Source: Spirillospora albida
GTDB taxonomy: Bacteria > Actinomycetota > Actinomycetes > Streptosporangiales > Streptosporangiaceae
Reading direction: 5' to 3'
Length of the DNA stretch: 64,000 nucleotides
NCBI RefSeq assembly: GCF_000718255.1
Contig: NZ_JOFJ01000004.1
Coordinates: 305,266-369,265, forward strand
Position 1 is the stretch's first letter, and each line of letters opens with the position of its first letter. Below the pieces are notes generated by a model, which saw only the letters and a program-made list of their open reading frames with translations, had not been told where the DNA came from and made no database searches. Of the stretch, positions 14,384 to 22,373 are shown one piece after another. The position numbers were made by a program, and so were the translations under genes.

Positions 14384-16282
14384 TCAGTTGGACGGGAACT
14401 GGCGGTTCGTCCAAGCAGTGAGTTCGGTGCGGGCCGCGGCCAGTTGCCCGGCCGTCACGGGTGTGCCGGCCGTCGTGTTGACGACCAGGGCGACGTGCAC
14501 CGCGCCCGGAGCCGCGGGCGCCGTGAGCTGCAGCCGGTACGCCGAGGTGGAGCCGGTCTCGTGGACGGCCCGGACGGCGCCCGACGCGGGCACGCCGTTG
14601 ACCGTCCCGAGATCGCTGACGACGGTGGTGCCCGCCGGGGCGAACGAGCGCGGCAGGTGCAGTTCCGTGGGAGCGGCGGTGGCCGATCCCCGCCACGCCA
14701 GCACGGCGTACTGGCGGTCCTTGACGAGGGCGGCCAGGGTCGGCATCGAGGACGGGACGGTGAGCCACGCCTGCTGCCTGCCGGCGCCGCCGTACCCGGA
14801 ACGGGCCAGGTCCTCGAAGGCGAAGGCGAGGGTGTCGCCGTTGACCGCCGAGGGGTAGAGCCGGTCCAGGACGCGCGCGTCCAGCCGGAGGGTGACGTTG
14901 CCCGCGTCGTCGGCGGCCACGACCGAGTGGTCCTCGTCGTTCCATCCGTCGCCCTCGGTCTGCACCTTGCCCGGGTTGCCGTTCATGAGCTCGCGGTGGC
15001 GGCCGCTGTAGACGTCCCAGTGCCACTGCATCGACGACAGCACCGAGCCGCCCGCCGCCGGCCCGTTCCACCAGGTGCGGCCCGCGACGCCGGAGTCCAT
15101 GCCCTGGTACATCGCGCGGATCATCCAGGGGGTGCGGTCGCTGCCCGATCCGGAGAGCTTGTTGCCGAACTCCGAGACCAGCGGCGCGGTGCCGAGGGCG
15201 GCGGCCCGCTGCCGGATCTCGTTCATGGCGGCGGCGTACGTCCCGTCGGATGCGGGCGAGGGGTCCACGGTCATGCGGGCGCCGTCGTAGTAGTGGCTGT
15301 TGAACACCATCCGGGTGCCCAGCGGCCCGACCGACGCCATGCCGCCCTGCTCGAAGAACCCGGTGTTCCAGAAGACGAGCGGCTCGACGAACGCGGGTTT
15401 GGCGTTCCAGCCCGCCTCGTCCATGGCGGCGCGGACGCGCTGGTAGAAGGGCATCAGGTGGTTCTTCTCCCAGTCCAGGCCGGTGCCTCCGTCCAGGCCG
15501 CCGTCGAACGGCTCGTTGAACGGGTCGAGGCCGACGATGCCGTCGAAGGCGGACTGGGGCAGCCGCTGCTTCATGTAAGTCATGGTCGCCTTGGCCTGGG
15601 CGAGGTAGGCGTCCTGGACGCCGACCGGCCCCGCGGACGTGGTGAGCACGCGGTTGCGCCAGAAGTCGTAGGCCGCCTTCCGCACGGCGGCGTTGTTCTG
15701 CATGTTCTGCCCCCACAGCAGGCAGATGCCGCAGGACTCCTTGGGGTAGCCGCCCGCCTGGACCACCCACCTGGGCGCGCCGTCCCCGGTGTACCAGCTG
15801 CCGGAGTTGAACAGGTGGGAGGAGTAGAGGTCCTGGTGGTAGTCGAGCAGGACGCGGAACCCCCGGTCGGTGAACGCCCTGATCTGCGCGATGGCGCGGT
15901 CGAGGTAGGCGTGGTCGATCCGGTCGGGGGCGGGCTGGACCCCTTCCCAGCTGATCAGGAAGCGGACCGCGTTGGCGCCGGTGAGGTCGCGCATCGCCTG
16001 GGCCGACCTGGCGGCGTCCGCGGTCGTGCGGAACGGCAGCAGGCCGTTCTCGTAGAGCTTCGTGCTCCCGGAGACGTTGAAGCCGCGCAGGGTCACCTCG
16101 CGGCCCCCGGCGTCCCGGAACACCCAGCTCTGCTGTTTGGGAGCGACGACGACGGCTCCTTGGCCGTCCGCCGCCTGCGCCGGGGGCGCGTCGACGGCGG
16201 ACAGACCGGCCGTGGCCAGGAGGACGGCCGACACCATCCGGACGGAACGGGGGGACGCATGGGACGCGCGTATCGCGGGCAT
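14384..16282 (-). CDS. Secreted GH5 endoglycoceramidase-like glycosidase
   Basis: A 632-aa exported glycoside hydrolase family 5 enzyme. Residues 1-37 are a signal peptide with a twin-basic start, a hydrophobic core (MVSAVLLATAGLSAV) and an AQA-ADG cleavage site. The catalytic barrel starts with VTLRGFNVSGSTK, then VRFLISWEGVQP and LLDYHQDLYS, the hallmark set of endoglycoceramidases. The acid/base Glu is in DPFNEPFDG (about residue 240) and the nucleophile Glu in APLVSEFGNK. A beta-sandwich C-terminal domain follows. By family, it releases the glycan from a glycolipid or a related beta-glycoside. It starts at ATG behind GAAAGG. It is divergent from a TetR gene with two operators between, which probably control it. 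Confidence 0.85.
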   Translation of the reverse strand: MPAIRASHASPRSVRMVSAVLLATAGLSAVDAPPAQAADGQGAVVVAPKQQSWVFRDAGGREVTLRGFNVSGSTKLYENGLLPFRTTADAARSAQAMRDLTGANAVRFLISWEGVQPAPDRIDHAYLDRAIAQIRAFTDRGFRVLLDYHQDLYSSHLFNSGSWYTGDGAPRWVVQAGGYPKESCGICLLWGQNMQNNAAVRKAAYDFWRNRVLTTSAGPVGVQDAYLAQAKATMTYMKQRLPQSAFDGIVGLDPFNEPFDGGLDGGTGLDWEKNHLMPFYQRVRAAMDEAGWNAKPAFVEPLVFWNTGFFEQGGMASVGPLGTRMVFNSHYYDGARMTVDPSPASDGTYAAAMNEIRQRAAALGTAPLVSEFGNKLSGSGSDRTPWMIRAMYQGMDSGVAGRTWWNGPAAGGSVLSSMQWHWDVYSGRHRELMNGNPGKVQTEGDGWNDEDHSVVAADDAGNVTLRLDARVLDRLYPSAVNGDTLAFAFEDLARSGYGGAGRQQAWLTVPSSMPTLAALVKDRQYAVLAWRGSATAAPTELHLPRSFAPAGTTVVSDLGTVNGVPASGAVRAVHETGSTSAYRLQLTAPAAPGAVHVALVVNTTAGTPVTAGQLAAARTELTAWTNRQFPSN

Positions 16283-16314
16283 CGGCGCGGCCTTTCGGCT
16301 CGGGCCCTCCACTG

Positions 16315-16332
16315 TGCAAGAGCTCTCTTGCA
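16315..16332. promoter_or_regulatory. TetR-type operator 1
   Basis: TGCAAGAGCTCTCTTGCA: 8-bp arms TGCAAGAG and CTCTTGCA are perfectly inverted around a 2-bp centre. It lies 33 bp upstream of the GH5 start. Confidence 0.75.
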
Positions 16333-16334
16333 TT

Positions 16335-16352
16335 TGCAAGAGCTATCTTGCA
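16335..16352. promoter_or_regulatory. TetR-type operator 2
   Basis: TGCAAGAGCTATCTTGCA: the same sequence as operator 1 with a single base change (7 of 8 arm pairs). It starts 20 bp after operator 1, two helical turns, and ends 3 bp before the TetR start codon, so binding would also block the regulator's own transcription. Confidence 0.75.
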
Positions 16353-16355
16353 TGC

Positions 16356-16949
16356 GTGCCCTCCTCCACGCGCGAGCGCATCCTCGACGCCGCACTCGAG
16401 CTGATCCAGCGGCGCGGTTTCGGCGGGACGGCCGTCACCGACATCGAGGAGCGGGCCGGGCTGTCCCCCGGCAGCGGCAGCTTCTACCGGCACTTCCGGT
16501 CCAAGGAGCACGTGTTCCGCGAGCTCTTCGAACGCGAACTCGACCGCGCCCAGCGGCACCGCCGGACGTTCGAGCGCGGCCCCCTCGCCGGCGACCCGCA
16601 GGACGCGCTCGCCCGCCGCCTCCTGCAGCAGATCGAGTACATGGCGCGGATCAGGCCGCTGATCACGCTGATGGCCCGCGAGCACGGCCGGTTCCCCGAG
16701 CTCACCGGCAAGATCCGCGACGCGCTCCTGGACCAGGGCATCGCGGAGGAGAGCGAGCATCTGCGGCGGGACCTGCCGGGCGCCTCCGGCGACGACGACC
16801 CGCACGCGCTGCTCGCGGTCATGGTCTCCGCCCTGACCGGCTACCACCTGTCCAGCGAGTTCTTCGGCCGCCCGCCCGCCGGCGTCGACCCCGCCCGGTT
16901 CGCGGCCGCGCTCGCCCGCCTCCTCGCCGCGCACCGCTCCCCCGGCTGA
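16356..16949 (+). CDS. TetR-family repressor of the GH5 gene
   Basis: A 197-aa TetR/AcrR regulator. The N-terminal helix-turn-helix (STRERILDAALELIQRRGFGGTAVTDIEERAGLSPGSGSFYRHF) covers residues about 4-48; the rest is a ligand-binding helical domain with a TetR_C-like pattern. It starts at GTG 16356, immediately after two 18-bp palindromes that are almost certainly its operators; the transcript may be leaderless or nearly so. It is divergent from the GH5 glycosidase, so it probably represses both genes until a glycolipid or breakdown product binds. Confidence 0.88.
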   Translation: MPSSTRERILDAALELIQRRGFGGTAVTDIEERAGLSPGSGSFYRHFRSKEHVFRELFERELDRAQRHRRTFERGPLAGDPQDALARRLLQQIEYMARIRPLITLMAREHGRFPELTGKIRDALLDQGIAEESEHLRRDLPGASGDDDPHALLAVMVSALTGYHLSSEFFGRPPAGVDPARFAAALARLLAAHRSPG

Positions 16950-16962
16950 CGCCCCGCGCGGG

Positions 16963-17913
16963 CTAGCGGTTCTCGTCCAGGAGCCGCCGGACGCGGGCCA
17001 GGAACGCCTGGCGCACGTCCTCCGGAGCGAGGATTCTCAGGGGCGTTTTCAGGCCCAGGAGGTAGCGGGCCAGGCCGTCGGCGTCCGGGCCGCCTATGTC
17101 GATGATGGTGGCGTCGTCGCCGTCCGGGCGGTGGAAACCCGTCGTCGCCGGGACCACGCGCAGCGCCTCCTCGAGGGGCATGGCCAGGCGGATCGTCACG
17201 TGCATCGCGTAGGGGTTCACGGCCAGGCCCCTGCTGACCAGGCGCGCCGGGTCCGGCGGGTCGGGCAGGTCCACGGGCTGGCCGATCGCGGCGGCGTCGA
17301 TGACGCGGTCCGTGCGGAACGTGCGCCAGTCCTGCCGGGTCAGGTCATGGGCCACGAGGTACCAGCGGCGTCCCGTCGAGACCAGCCGGTAGGGGTCTAC
17401 CCGGCGGTTCGACATCGCGCCCGACCCGTCCCGGTACGTCATCCGGAGGCGTTCGCCCCGGCGGCAGGCGGTGGCGAGGTCGAGCAGGAGCGCCGGGGAC
17501 GTCTGACCGTCGTCGGGCCGGGCGATGTGCGTCAGCGCCGTGTCCAGCGTGCCGAGGCGGTCGGCGATCCTGGACGGCAGCCATTGCCGCAGCTTGAGCA
17601 GGGCGGACAGGGCCGCCTGGTCACTGCCGGAGACGGCCCCCAGCGCGGCGGCCCGCAGGCCGACGGCGACGGCCAGCGCCTCCTCGTCGTCCAGGATCAG
17701 CGGCGGGACGGTCGTTCCCGCACCCAGGCGGTAGCCGCCCCACGGCCCCATCTGCGACTCGATGCCGTAGCCGAGGTCGCGCAGGCGCGTGATGTCGCGG
17801 CGGACGGTCCGCTCGGTGATCTCCAGGCGGTCGGCCAGCTCGCCGCTCGTCCACGCGCGGCCGGTCGCCAGCAGCGAGAGGAGCCGCAGGAGCCGAGCCG
17901 AGGTGTCCAGCAT
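16963..17913 (-). CDS. HTH/WYL-domain transcriptional regulator
   Basis: A 316-aa YafY-like regulator. It opens with the usual MLDTSARLLRLLSLL, followed by a winged helix (ELADRLEITERTVRRDITRLRDLGY, about residues 24-49) and a WYL ligand-binding domain (about 140-220, including RRVDPYRLVSTGRRWYLVAHD), then the C-terminal WCX region. An in-frame ATG at 17934 is an alternative start. It is divergent from a glyoxalase-like gene, with an inverted repeat at 17934-17960 between them, and probably controls that gene. Confidence 0.88.
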   Translation of the reverse strand: MLDTSARLLRLLSLLATGRAWTSGELADRLEITERTVRRDITRLRDLGYGIESQMGPWGGYRLGAGTTVPPLILDDEEALAVAVGLRAAALGAVSGSDQAALSALLKLRQWLPSRIADRLGTLDTALTHIARPDDGQTSPALLLDLATACRRGERLRMTYRDGSGAMSNRRVDPYRLVSTGRRWYLVAHDLTRQDWRTFRTDRVIDAAAIGQPVDLPDPPDPARLVSRGLAVNPYAMHVTIRLAMPLEEALRVVPATTGFHRPDGDDATIIDIGGPDADGLARYLLGLKTPLRILAPEDVRQAFLARVRRLLDENR

Positions 17914-17933
17914 GTCGCGGCCAGTCTGCCGCA

Positions 17934-17960
17934 TGACCCGGACCGGAACTGACCGGGTCA
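17934..17960. promoter_or_regulatory. Inverted repeat in the WYL/glyoxalase divergent promoter
   Basis: TGACCCGG (17934-17941) and CCGGGTCA (17953-17960) are perfect inverted arms with an 11-bp spacer. It sits between two divergent starts (17913 and 17980) and is a natural candidate operator for the WYL regulator. Confidence 0.45.
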
Positions 17961-17979
17961 CCTCGTAGCGTCCGGCGTC

Positions 17980-18375
17980 ATGAGCGAATCCACCAACGCG
18001 AAATCCACCGGCGCCAAGGTCCGTATCGGCGGGCTCAGCGTCGACTGCGCCGACCCGGCCGAGCTGGCGCGGTTCTACGCCGACATCCTCGATCTGCCCG
18101 CCCAGTACGAGAGCGAGGAGTTCGTCCTCCTCGGGCGGGAGGGCATGCCGGGCATCGGGTTCGTCCGGAACGACGACTACCGCGCCCCCACCTGGCCGAG
18201 CCCCGACGTGCCGCAGCAGGTGCACTTCGAGTTCGGCGTCGACGACCTCGACCAGGCGCAGGCCGAACTGGTCGCCCTGGGCGCCACCACCCCGAAGGAG
18301 CAGCCCCAGCCGGATCGCTGGCGGGTCCTGCTCGACCCCGCCGGACACCCGTTCTGCATCTCCACCCGTACCTGA
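17980..18375 (+). CDS. VOC-family (glyoxalase/bleomycin-resistance fold) protein
   Basis: A 131-aa vicinal-oxygen-chelate protein made of two beta-alpha-beta-beta-beta units: IGGLSVDCADPAELARFYADILDL at about residues 17-40 and VHFEFGVDDLDQAQAELVALGA at about 80-101, ending DPAGHPFCI. The metal-ligand positions could be the His and Glu residues in these units. The substrate is unknown; such proteins act as lyases, dioxygenases or drug-binding proteins. It is divergent from the WYL regulator and is followed by a perfect terminator hairpin. Confidence 0.85.
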   Translation: MSESTNAKSTGAKVRIGGLSVDCADPAELARFYADILDLPAQYESEEFVLLGREGMPGIGFVRNDDYRAPTWPSPDVPQQVHFEFGVDDLDQAQAELVALGATTPKEQPQPDRWRVLLDPAGHPFCISTRT

Positions 18376-18381
18376 CACCCT

Positions 18382-18413
18382 GGCGGAGGCCGGACGGCGA
18401 TCCGGCCTCCGCC
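18382..18413. terminator. Perfect 13-bp hairpin terminator
   Basis: GGCGGAGGCCGGA pairs with TCCGGCCTCCGCC across the loop CGGCGA. It lies between the convergent VOC and IclR genes and can serve both. Confidence 0.75.
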
Positions 18414-18432
18414 ACCGTCCACACCGCCCTGT

Positions 18433-18473
18433 CTATCCCGCCCGGAGGGCCCTGCCTATCCCGCCCGGAGGGC
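18433..18473. repeat. 23-bp tandem duplication over the iclR 3' end
   Basis: The 18-bp sequence CTATCCCGCCCGGAGGGC occurs at 18433-18450 and again at 18456-18473, a 23-bp period. The second copy carries the IclR-gene stop codon and last codons (Ala-Leu-Arg-Ala-Gly-stop); the first is a non-coding copy of them. Confidence 0.7.
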
Positions 18474-19217
18474 GAGGGTGCGCTGGAGTGTCGCGGCGGA
18501 CGCCCGGAGCCGGTCCGCGGACGCCGCGATCTTCGGCAGCCTCGCGGGCCGGCACGAGATCGCGAGAGCGCCGACCACGGTGCCGGTCGCGTCCGTCACC
18601 GGGACGGCGGCGCAGCCGGTGCCGATGGCGTACTCCTCCCGGTCGAACGACAGGCCGTTCGGTGACCGGAGGCTGTTCAGCAGGTGCCGCGGCTCGGTGA
18701 TGGTGTGCGGAGTGAGGTCGACGAGGCGGCTCCGGTCCAGATAGGCGCGGCGGCGGTCCTCGTCGAGCTGGCTGAGGACGCACTTGCCGATAGCGGTGGC
18801 GTGCGCCGCGTCCTCGAAACCGACCCGAAGGTCGACGCGCGGGTTGCGGGGGCCGTCGGCGATGTCGATCACCTTGATCTCACCGTCGTCGTGGACGCTG
18901 AAGTAACACGCCACGCCCAGCTCGTCACGCAGCGCGGCCAGCACCGGGCGGACCTCCGCCAGCAGCTGCTGCGCCCGGCTCTGCCCGTGCAGGGTGTGGA
19001 CGCGGTCGCCCAGCACCCAGATACCGTCCGGGAGACGGGTGGCGTAGCCCTCGTGGGCGAGGGTGCGCAGCAGGTGGTAGGTGGTGGCGAGCGGCAGATC
19101 GGCCTCGCGGGCGAGCTGCTTCGCGGGCGCCCCGCTCGGGTGGGAGGCCACCGCCTCCATCAGGTGCAGGGCACGTTGCACTGAGGCGATGAGAGTGGGC
19201 TTACGTGTCTCATCCAT
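18456..19217 (-). CDS. IclR-family transcriptional regulator
   Basis: A 253-aa IclR regulator. The winged helix-turn-helix covers about residues 10-70 (SVQRALHLMEAVASHP, then AKQLAREADLPLATTYHLLRTL). The GAF-like effector domain follows, with AHATAIGKCVLSQL at about 138-151 and EEYAIGTGCAAVPVTD at about 190-205. The ATG at 19217 gives the family start; the upstream open frame is antisense to the next gene. It is divergent from an acyl-CoA dehydrogenase gene, with a near-perfect 20-bp palindrome just upstream of its start, so it probably represses itself and perhaps the dehydrogenase. Confidence 0.9.
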   Translation of the reverse strand: MDETRKPTLIASVQRALHLMEAVASHPSGAPAKQLAREADLPLATTYHLLRTLAHEGYATRLPDGIWVLGDRVHTLHGQSRAQQLLAEVRPVLAALRDELGVACYFSVHDDGEIKVIDIADGPRNPRVDLRVGFEDAAHATAIGKCVLSQLDEDRRRAYLDRSRLVDLTPHTITEPRHLLNSLRSPNGLSFDREEYAIGTGCAAVPVTDATGTVVGALAISCRPARLPKIAASADRLRASAATLQRTLALRAG

Positions 19218-19237
19218 TACACTCAGCGAACCCCTCT

Positions 19238-19257
19238 GGCCTGGACCGGTCAAGGCC
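19238..19257. promoter_or_regulatory. 20-bp near-palindrome upstream of the IclR gene
   Basis: GGCCTGGACCGGTCAAGGCC equals its own reverse complement at 18 of 20 positions. It begins 21 bp upstream of the IclR start in the divergent region and is a candidate operator. Confidence 0.45.
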
Positions 19258-19391
19258 TTCGGCGATACCCCCGCCATTAGATCAGTCTTTGCACTCTTTT
19301 TCCGGGATATGGCGGCGCAGTCGGTCTCCTCAGCCGTCCCGCCCCGGCGTACCGTCGGAAGGCAGGCACGCCGCGGCACGAAGGAGCCGGC

Positions 19392-21278
19392 ATGAGCCAC
19401 GTCGACGAACGGACCGCCCGGAAGGTCGCCGAGGAGGCGCGCGAGACGGAGTGGCGGCTGCCGAGCTTCGGCAAGCAGCTGTTCCTGGGCGACTTCCGGC
19501 TCGACCTCATCCACCCGCATCCGCGGCCGACGGACGAGGCGCGGCGCCGCGGCGAGGAGTTCCTCGCCGAGCTCACGGAGTTCTGCGCGACGAAGGTCGA
19601 CCCGGCGCTCATCGAGCGGGACGCCCGGATCCCCGACGACGTGATCGGCGGGCTGCGCGAGATGGGCGCGCTCGGCATGAAGATCCCCGAGCGGTACGGC
19701 GGCCTCGGGCTCAGCCAGCTGTACTACGGCCGCGCGCTCATGGTGGTCGGCTCGGTCTCCCCCGCGCTCGGCGCGCTGCTGTCGGCGCACCAGTCCATCG
19801 GCGTCCCGCAGCCGGTCAAGCTGTTCGGCACGCAGGAGCAGAAGGACGTGTGGCTCCCGCGCTGCGCCCGGCAGATCAGCGCGTTCCTGCTCACCGAGCC
19901 CGACGTCGGGTCCGACCCGGCGCGGCTGCGCGCCACGGCCGTCCCGGACGGCGACTCCTACGTCCTCGACGGGGTCAAGCTGTGGACGACGAACGGCGTC
20001 GTCGCCGACCTCGTCGTGGTGATGGCCCGCGTCCCGAAGTCGGACGGGCATCGCGGCGGCATCTCCGCGTTCATCGTCGACATGGACACCCCCGGCATCA
20101 CCGTCGAGAACCGCAACGCGTTCATGGGGCTGCGGGGCATCGAGAACGGCGTCACGCGGTTCCACGGCGTCCGGGTGCCGGCGGCGAACCTCATCGGCAG
20201 GGAGGGCGCCGGCCTCAAGATCGCGCTGACCACGCTGAACACCGGGCGGCTGTCGCTGCCCGCGATGTGCGCCGCGAGCGGCAAGTGGGCCGCGAAGATC
20301 GCCCGGGAGTGGTCGAGGGAGCGGGTGCAGTGGGGACGGCCCGTCGGCGAGCACGAGGCCGTGTCGAAGAAGGTGGCGTTCATCACCGCGACGGCGTACG
20401 CGCTGGAGGCGATGCTCGACCTGTCCGGGCAGCTCGCCGACGACGAGCGGGGCGACATCCGGATCGAGGCCGCGCTCGCGAAGCTCTGGTCGTCCGAGAT
20501 GGCCTGCCGGGTCGCGGACGAGCTCGTCCAGCTGCGCGGCGGCCGCGGCTACGAGACCGCCGCGTCCCTCGCCGCCCGGGGCGAGCGGGGCGTGCCCGTC
20601 GAGCAGATGCTGCGCGACCTGCGGATCAACCGGATCTTCGAGGGCTCCACGGAGATCATGCACCTGCTGATCGCGCGGGAGGCGGTCGACGCGCACCTGT
20701 CGGTCGCGGGCGACATCATCGACCCGGACGCGTCCGCCGGGCGGAAGGCCCGCGCGGCGGCGCGCGCCGGCGGCTTCTACGCCCGGTGGTTGCCCACCCT
20801 GGTCACCGGCGCCGGGCAGCGGCCGAACGCGTACGCGGAGTTCGGGCCGCTCGCCCGCCATCTCCGGTACGTGGAGCGCGCGTCGCGCAAACTGGCGCGC
20901 TCCACCTTCTACGCCGCCGGACGCTGGCAGGGCGGCCTCGAGCGCCGGCAGGGGTTCCTCGGCCGGATGGTCGACATCGGCGCCGAACTGTACGCGATGA
21001 GCGCGGTCTGCGTGCGGGCGCGGTCCGACGGGGGCGCGTCCCGGATCCTGCTCGCCGACGCGTTCTGCCGGCAGGCGCGTGTACGGGTCGAAGAGCTCTT
21101 CGACGGCCTCTGGCGCAACACCGACGCGATGGACGCGCGACTCGCCCGCGCCGCCCTCGCGGGCGACTTCGCCTGGGTCGAGGAGGGCGTGCTCGACCCG
21201 TCCATCCCCGGCCCCTGGATCGGCCCGTCGGAGCCCGGCCCGAGCGACCGGGAGGACGTCCACCGCACCATCGGCTGA
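19392..21278 (+). CDS. Acyl-CoA dehydrogenase, long form
   Basis: A 628-aa FAD-dependent acyl-CoA dehydrogenase, longer than the usual 380-400 aa because of an extra C-terminal helical region of about 180 residues, as in VLCAD-like and actinobacterial FadE proteins. FAD and substrate signatures: FLLTEPDVGSDPARL at about residues 158-172, LWTTNG, then RWGRPVGEHEAV-type segment VQWGRPVGEHEAV. The catalytic Glu is in RIFEGSTEIMHLL at about 418-430. ATG 19392 has AAGGAG upstream at 19380-19385. It makes the first oxidation of beta-oxidation and fits with the enoyl-CoA hydratase and thiolase at 25-27 kb. An IclR regulator is divergent. Confidence 0.92.
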   Translation: MSHVDERTARKVAEEARETEWRLPSFGKQLFLGDFRLDLIHPHPRPTDEARRRGEEFLAELTEFCATKVDPALIERDARIPDDVIGGLREMGALGMKIPERYGGLGLSQLYYGRALMVVGSVSPALGALLSAHQSIGVPQPVKLFGTQEQKDVWLPRCARQISAFLLTEPDVGSDPARLRATAVPDGDSYVLDGVKLWTTNGVVADLVVVMARVPKSDGHRGGISAFIVDMDTPGITVENRNAFMGLRGIENGVTRFHGVRVPAANLIGREGAGLKIALTTLNTGRLSLPAMCAASGKWAAKIAREWSRERVQWGRPVGEHEAVSKKVAFITATAYALEAMLDLSGQLADDERGDIRIEAALAKLWSSEMACRVADELVQLRGGRGYETAASLAARGERGVPVEQMLRDLRINRIFEGSTEIMHLLIAREAVDAHLSVAGDIIDPDASAGRKARAAARAGGFYARWLPTLVTGAGQRPNAYAEFGPLARHLRYVERASRKLARSTFYAAGRWQGGLERRQGFLGRMVDIGAELYAMSAVCVRARSDGGASRILLADAFCRQARVRVEELFDGLWRNTDAMDARLARAALAGDFAWVEEGVLDPSIPGPWIGPSEPGPSDREDVHRTIG

Positions 21279-21487
21279 GGGGCGTGACCTGGTGAGCCCT
21301 GGGTGACCGGCGGCCCGCCGTGCGCTACGGTGTCCGGGCGGCAAAGGTGAACGCTCCGCGTCCGGGGGACGTAGGGGTGGGTAGACTGTCCCGACCTTTG
21401 CGCCCGAGACCGGTTGCCCGACGGGCCCAGGTCTTTCGATCCGGCGAACGAGAAGCCGAACGCCAACGCACTCAGCGAGCGGGAAGA

Positions 21488-22306
21488 ATGCAGCCACCAG
21501 GTCAGAAGAAGTCCATCGCAGGCACCCTCCTCAACCTCCTCGGCAGCCGCCGCGCACCGGCGCCGGCCGTGCCCACGGCGGGCGACGGCGAGGTCGTCCA
21601 GCCCGCCGCGGGCGAGGGGGCGCTCGAGAACCACCTGGGCGGCGACGAGGCCCGCAACTACCGCAAGTACGAGTACGACACGGTCGCGCCGCACGTCGGC
21701 CGGTCGCTGCTGGAGATCGGGTCCGGTCTCGGGCACTTCTCCGAGCAGCTCGCCGACCGCCTCGACTACCTCGTCGTGTCCGACAACGACCCGTACTGCG
21801 TGGGCGAGCTCCGCAAGCGGTACGACGGCAGCGACAAGGTCGAGGTCATCCACCTCGAGCTGCCCGCGGACGTCGAGATCCGTCAGCAGGTCGACACCGT
21901 CGTGATGATGAACGTCCTGGAGCACATCAAGGACGACGTCCAGGCGCTGCGCGACCTCGCGAAGGTCACCCTGCCCGGCGGCCGCATCGTGATCTGGGTC
22001 CCCGGCTACATGCAGCTGTACGGCGACTTCGACCGCAAGGTCGGCCACGTCACCCGGTACACCCCGGCGACGCTGGAGAAGTCGGTCCGCGACGCCGGCC
22101 TCGTGCCCGAGGTGCTGAAGCCGATCAACTTCCTCGGCGGCATCGCCTGGTGGTTCGCGGTCCGCCGCGGCGGCGCCGGCTACCCCGACCCGCGGCTGGT
22201 CAAGATCTACGACCGGACGGTCGTCCCGCTGACCCGCGGCATCGAGCGGTTCGTGCGGCCGCCCTTCGGCCAGACGGTCTTCTGCGTGGCGCGCGTCCCG
22301 CGCTGA
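21488..22306 (+). CDS. Class I SAM-dependent methyltransferase
   Basis: A 272-aa methyltransferase. SAM-binding motif I is LLEIGSGLGHFSEQLA (about residues 75-90), the acidic loop is VVSDNDPYCVGEL, and VVMMNVLEHIKDD is the post-I region. The last part carries a hydrophobic stretch (INFLGGIAWWFAVRRGG), which may touch the membrane or a lipid substrate. The ATG at 21488 is preferred; the open frame back to 21320 is Arg/Pro-rich and not family-like. Similar proteins sit in glycan or lipid-linked pathways, but the substrate is not evident. It is followed by a strong terminator. Confidence 0.85.
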   Translation: MQPPGQKKSIAGTLLNLLGSRRAPAPAVPTAGDGEVVQPAAGEGALENHLGGDEARNYRKYEYDTVAPHVGRSLLEIGSGLGHFSEQLADRLDYLVVSDNDPYCVGELRKRYDGSDKVEVIHLELPADVEIRQQVDTVVMMNVLEHIKDDVQALRDLAKVTLPGGRIVIWVPGYMQLYGDFDRKVGHVTRYTPATLEKSVRDAGLVPEVLKPINFLGGIAWWFAVRRGGAGYPDPRLVKIYDRTVVPLTRGIERFVRPPFGQTVFCVARVPR

Positions 22307-22324
22307 CGCCCCGGCGTCCCCGCC

Positions 22325-22358
22325 GGGGGCGGTCGCACCGGTCGGTGCGCCCGCCCCC
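22325..22358. terminator. Strong bidirectional hairpin terminator
   Basis: GGGGGCGG-T-CGCACC pairs with GGTGCG-C-CCGCCCCC around the loop GGTC: 14 bp with one mismatch. It lies between the convergent methyltransferase and LuxR genes. Confidence 0.75.
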
Positions 22359-22373
22359 GTCGCGCTCGCGGGG

